A DNA stretch of 64,000 bases from Pseudomonas sp. CROZ-RG-20F-R04-15 (GTDB lineage: Bacteria; Pseudomonadota; Gammaproteobacteria; Pseudomonadales; Pseudomonadaceae), in the NCBI RefSeq assembly GCF_022662375.1, contig NZ_JAKNQL010000001.1, positions 806,001 through 870,000 of the forward strand. The letters run 5' to 3'. The translations under genes and the position numbers were made by a program. Under the pieces are notes generated by a model. It had not been told where the DNA came from, ran no database searches, and was given only the letters and a program-made list of their open reading frames with translations. Numbering within the stretch: the first letter of the stretch is position 1; each line of letters begins with the position of its first letter. Of the stretch, positions 62,293-64,000 are shown piece by piece.

Positions 62293-63795
62293 TCAGGCGG
62301 CTTGCGCTTTAGCCGACGACTCCCCGACTTGGCTGCGGGCATCCGTCGGGCCGAACACTTCGCGCGGTTCCGGGAACAGGCTCAGCAGCGTCAAATACAC
62401 CACCGAAGCCAGGCCCAATGTCACCGGCAAACTGATGTCGATGCCACCGGCCATTTCTCCCAACGGGCCAACGAACTGCCCCGGCAGATTGACGAAGCAC
62501 AAGCCCACCGCCGCGCTCGGGATCCACGCCCCCAGACCGCGCCAGTTCCAGCCGTGGCTGAACCAGTAGCGTCCGCCCTGTTCGCCGCGAGTGAACACTT
62601 GCAGGTCATCCGGGCAGTAGAAACCGCGACGCACCAGCAGACCGATGATCATGATCACCATCCATGGCGTGGTGCAGGTGATGATCAGCACGGCGAAGGT
62701 CGACACGCTCTGCACCAGGTTCGCCGCAAAACGGCCGATGAAGATAAAGGCAATCGACAGCACGCCGATCAGCAACGTCGCTTTCACTCGCGAGAGCACG
62801 CGCGGGAACACGCTGGACATGTCCAGCCCGGTGCCATACAGCGAAGTGGTGCCGGTGGACATGCCGCCGATCACCGCAATCAGGCACACCGGCAGGAAGA
62901 ACCAGCTCGGCGACACCGCCAGCAAACCGCCGACATAATTGTTCGCCGCGATGTAGTCCGGCGCCTTGATCGCGACGATGGTCGCGGTGGTCAGGCCGAA
63001 CAGAAACGGGATGAACGTGGCGATCTGCGACAGCACCACCGCTGCCATGATGCGTTGCTTGGAGGTGTCACGCGGGATGTAGCGCGACCAGTCGCCGAGG
63101 AACGCGCCGAAGGAAATCGGGTTGCTCATCGCCACTAGCGAGGCGCCGATGAATGCCGCCCAAAAGCCCGGCTGACCGAGGTTCACCGTACCGGCGTAGT
63201 TCACATCGAAAGGACCGGCGAAGGCGAAGATGCCCAACAGGAACAACAGGCTGGCGCTCCACACCGCGATCTTGTTCACCCACAGCAAAAAGCGGAAGCC
63301 GTAGATGCACACGGTCAGCACCAGAATCGCGAACAGACCGTAGGCCAGGCCCAGGGTCAGGTCGGTTTCCGGCAGACCGATCAGGCGTTTCGCACCCCCG
63401 ATCAGCGCATCGCCCGAACTCCACACCGAGAGCGAGAAAAACGCGATAGCGGTCAACAGCGACAGGAACGAACCGACGATCCGCCCGTGCACGCCGAAAT
63501 GCGCCCCGGACGAAACGGCATTGTTGGTGCCGTTGAGCGGACCGAACAGGCCCATCGGTGCGAGGATCAGCGAGCCGAGCAGCACGCCCGACACAATCGC
63601 CCAGACGCCGGCCTGAAAAGACAGACCGAACAGCACCGGGAAACTGCCGAGCACGGCGGTGGCAAAGGTATTCGAACCACCGAAGATCATCCGGAACAAG
63701 TCCGTCGGGCCTGCGCTGCGTTCGTGGTCCGGGATCTGTTCGACCCCGTGGGTTTCAATCTGCGTAAGGCTTTGGTCGTTGTTGTTGTTATTCAT
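62293..63795 (-). CDS. NCS1-family nucleobase:cation symporter (CodB-like)
   Basis: A 500-residue permease with about 12 membrane helices. Family landmarks are FRMIFGGSNTFATAVLGSFP in helix 1, LAPMGLFGPLNGTNNAVSSG, MSNPISFGAFLGDWSRYIPR (the substrate/sodium region) and the final helices GLCFVNLPGQFVGPLGEMAG. Cytosine, allantoin, hydantoin or a purine are possible substrates. The N-terminus (MNNNNNDQSLTQIE) is polar. It is 55 bases from the stop of a partial upstream gene on the same strand. Confidence 0.88.
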   Translation of the reverse strand: MNNNNNDQSLTQIETHGVEQIPDHERSAGPTDLFRMIFGGSNTFATAVLGSFPVLFGLSFQAGVWAIVSGVLLGSLILAPMGLFGPLNGTNNAVSSGAHFGVHGRIVGSFLSLLTAIAFFSLSVWSSGDALIGGAKRLIGLPETDLTLGLAYGLFAILVLTVCIYGFRFLLWVNKIAVWSASLLFLLGIFAFAGPFDVNYAGTVNLGQPGFWAAFIGASLVAMSNPISFGAFLGDWSRYIPRDTSKQRIMAAVVLSQIATFIPFLFGLTTATIVAIKAPDYIAANNYVGGLLAVSPSWFFLPVCLIAVIGGMSTGTTSLYGTGLDMSSVFPRVLSRVKATLLIGVLSIAFIFIGRFAANLVQSVSTFAVLIITCTTPWMVIMIIGLLVRRGFYCPDDLQVFTRGEQGGRYWFSHGWNWRGLGAWIPSAAVGLCFVNLPGQFVGPLGEMAGGIDISLPVTLGLASVVYLTLLSLFPEPREVFGPTDARSQVGESSAKAQAA

Positions 63796-63850
63796 GATCT
63801 GCTCCGATCATAAAGGCGCGCTCATCGTGCGTGAGCGTCACCTGTCTTGG

Positions 63851-64000
63851 CTAAGGGGATGGCAGCCCTTCCGGCATTGCGGACAAATGTTCGTGGCAGG
63901 CCAGCCAATGGCCTTGTTGTTCTAGGCTCGACGCTTGTTTCCTGAAAACAATCGTCTCGCGCTCCTGGCTGAAGTGTTGCTCCCCTTGCATGCGCAGCTC
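63851..64000 (-). CDS. C-terminal fragment of an unidentified protein
   Basis: The frame runs off the window edge and ends at TAG 63851-63853, leaving 49 residues: ...ELRMQGEQHFSQERETIVFR, then KQASSLEQQGHWLACHEHLS and AMPEGLPSP. It looks helical and ordinary in codon use, but I cannot name a family. It is transcribed toward the NCS1 permease gene and may be the first gene of that unit. Confidence 0.55.
   Translation of the reverse strand, partial: ELRMQGEQHFSQERETIVFRKQASSLEQQGHWLACHEHLSAMPEGLPSP

Noticed and set aside
1..64000. tRNA or rRNA genes, prophage genes or integrase/attachment sites
   Set aside because: I saw no cloverleaf, rRNA consensus, integrase or phage structural genes anywhere in the window; the only mobile element found is the group II intron.

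Overview
The window is chromosomal DNA from a fluorescent-group Pseudomonas, probably of the P. fluorescens or P. koreensis type. The evidence is high-GC coding sequence, 13 full or partial copies of the inverted-pair REP element typical of that group (core GAGCGAGCCTGCTCGC or its GAGTGAGCCTGCTCGC variant), several other Pseudomonas intergenic repeats, and gene sets such as opB, lpxO, aceK, cysK, pxpABC, azoR and the FabH-like/ECF sigma/anti-sigma trio. I see no rRNA, tRNA, CRISPR array or prophage.

Positions 1-5600 hold small housekeeping genes: a SpoU methyltransferase, YajD HNH protein, SpeE-like protein, cyclic-nucleotide-binding protein and oligopeptidase B. Positions 5774-8616 are a complete group II intron with its RT-maturase-HNH protein. 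It lies between opB and a small membrane-protein gene, and its ends are supported by IBS1/EBS1 pairing and by domains V and VI. A glutamine amidotransferase and a DUF2937 protein follow.

Positions 10.6-15.4 kb form a divergent LysR regulator and MFS-pxpA-pxpB-pxpC operon for 5-oxoproline use. The operon ends in a strongly folded intercistronic region and an unknown gene. Positions 16.1-18.2 kb hold a MoxR ATPase and its CoxE/VWA partner. Then come an AsmA/DUF748-like protein, cysK and lpxO, and a lower-GC two-gene insert (21.8-22.5 kb) encoding a GNAT-like protein and a small basic protein.

Positions 23-37 kb carry two EamA permeases, a chemoreceptor, aceK, a tandem repeat block, hrpA, a FabH-like synthase, the ECF sigma/anti-sigma pair and an outer-membrane porin. 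Positions 37-49 kb carry a FemAB/GNAT-like protein, aqpZ, an ABC exporter, an apparent LysR-hydrolase-ppiA run, azoR, another EamA permease, a YbdG-type mechanosensitive channel and a DEAD-box helicase.

Positions 49-54.4 kb are mostly poorly characterised. The most interesting part is a two-gene unit encoding an AvrRpt2/C70-like papain-fold protease and an unknown companion. Positions 54.6-64 kb hold a CvfB-like S1 protein, DUF2177, an EamA permease overlapping a YbfB-type MFS gene, a LysR regulator, a 42-residue PA1414-type protein, an ACP-like protein lacking the carrier serine next to an MBL-fold hydrolase, and SSS and NCS1 permeases.

I found no obviously new multi-gene system. The best candidates for follow-up are the C70-like protease pair, the GNAT-like/basic-protein pair, the intron sited on a promoter-like sequence, and the structured leader after pxpC.
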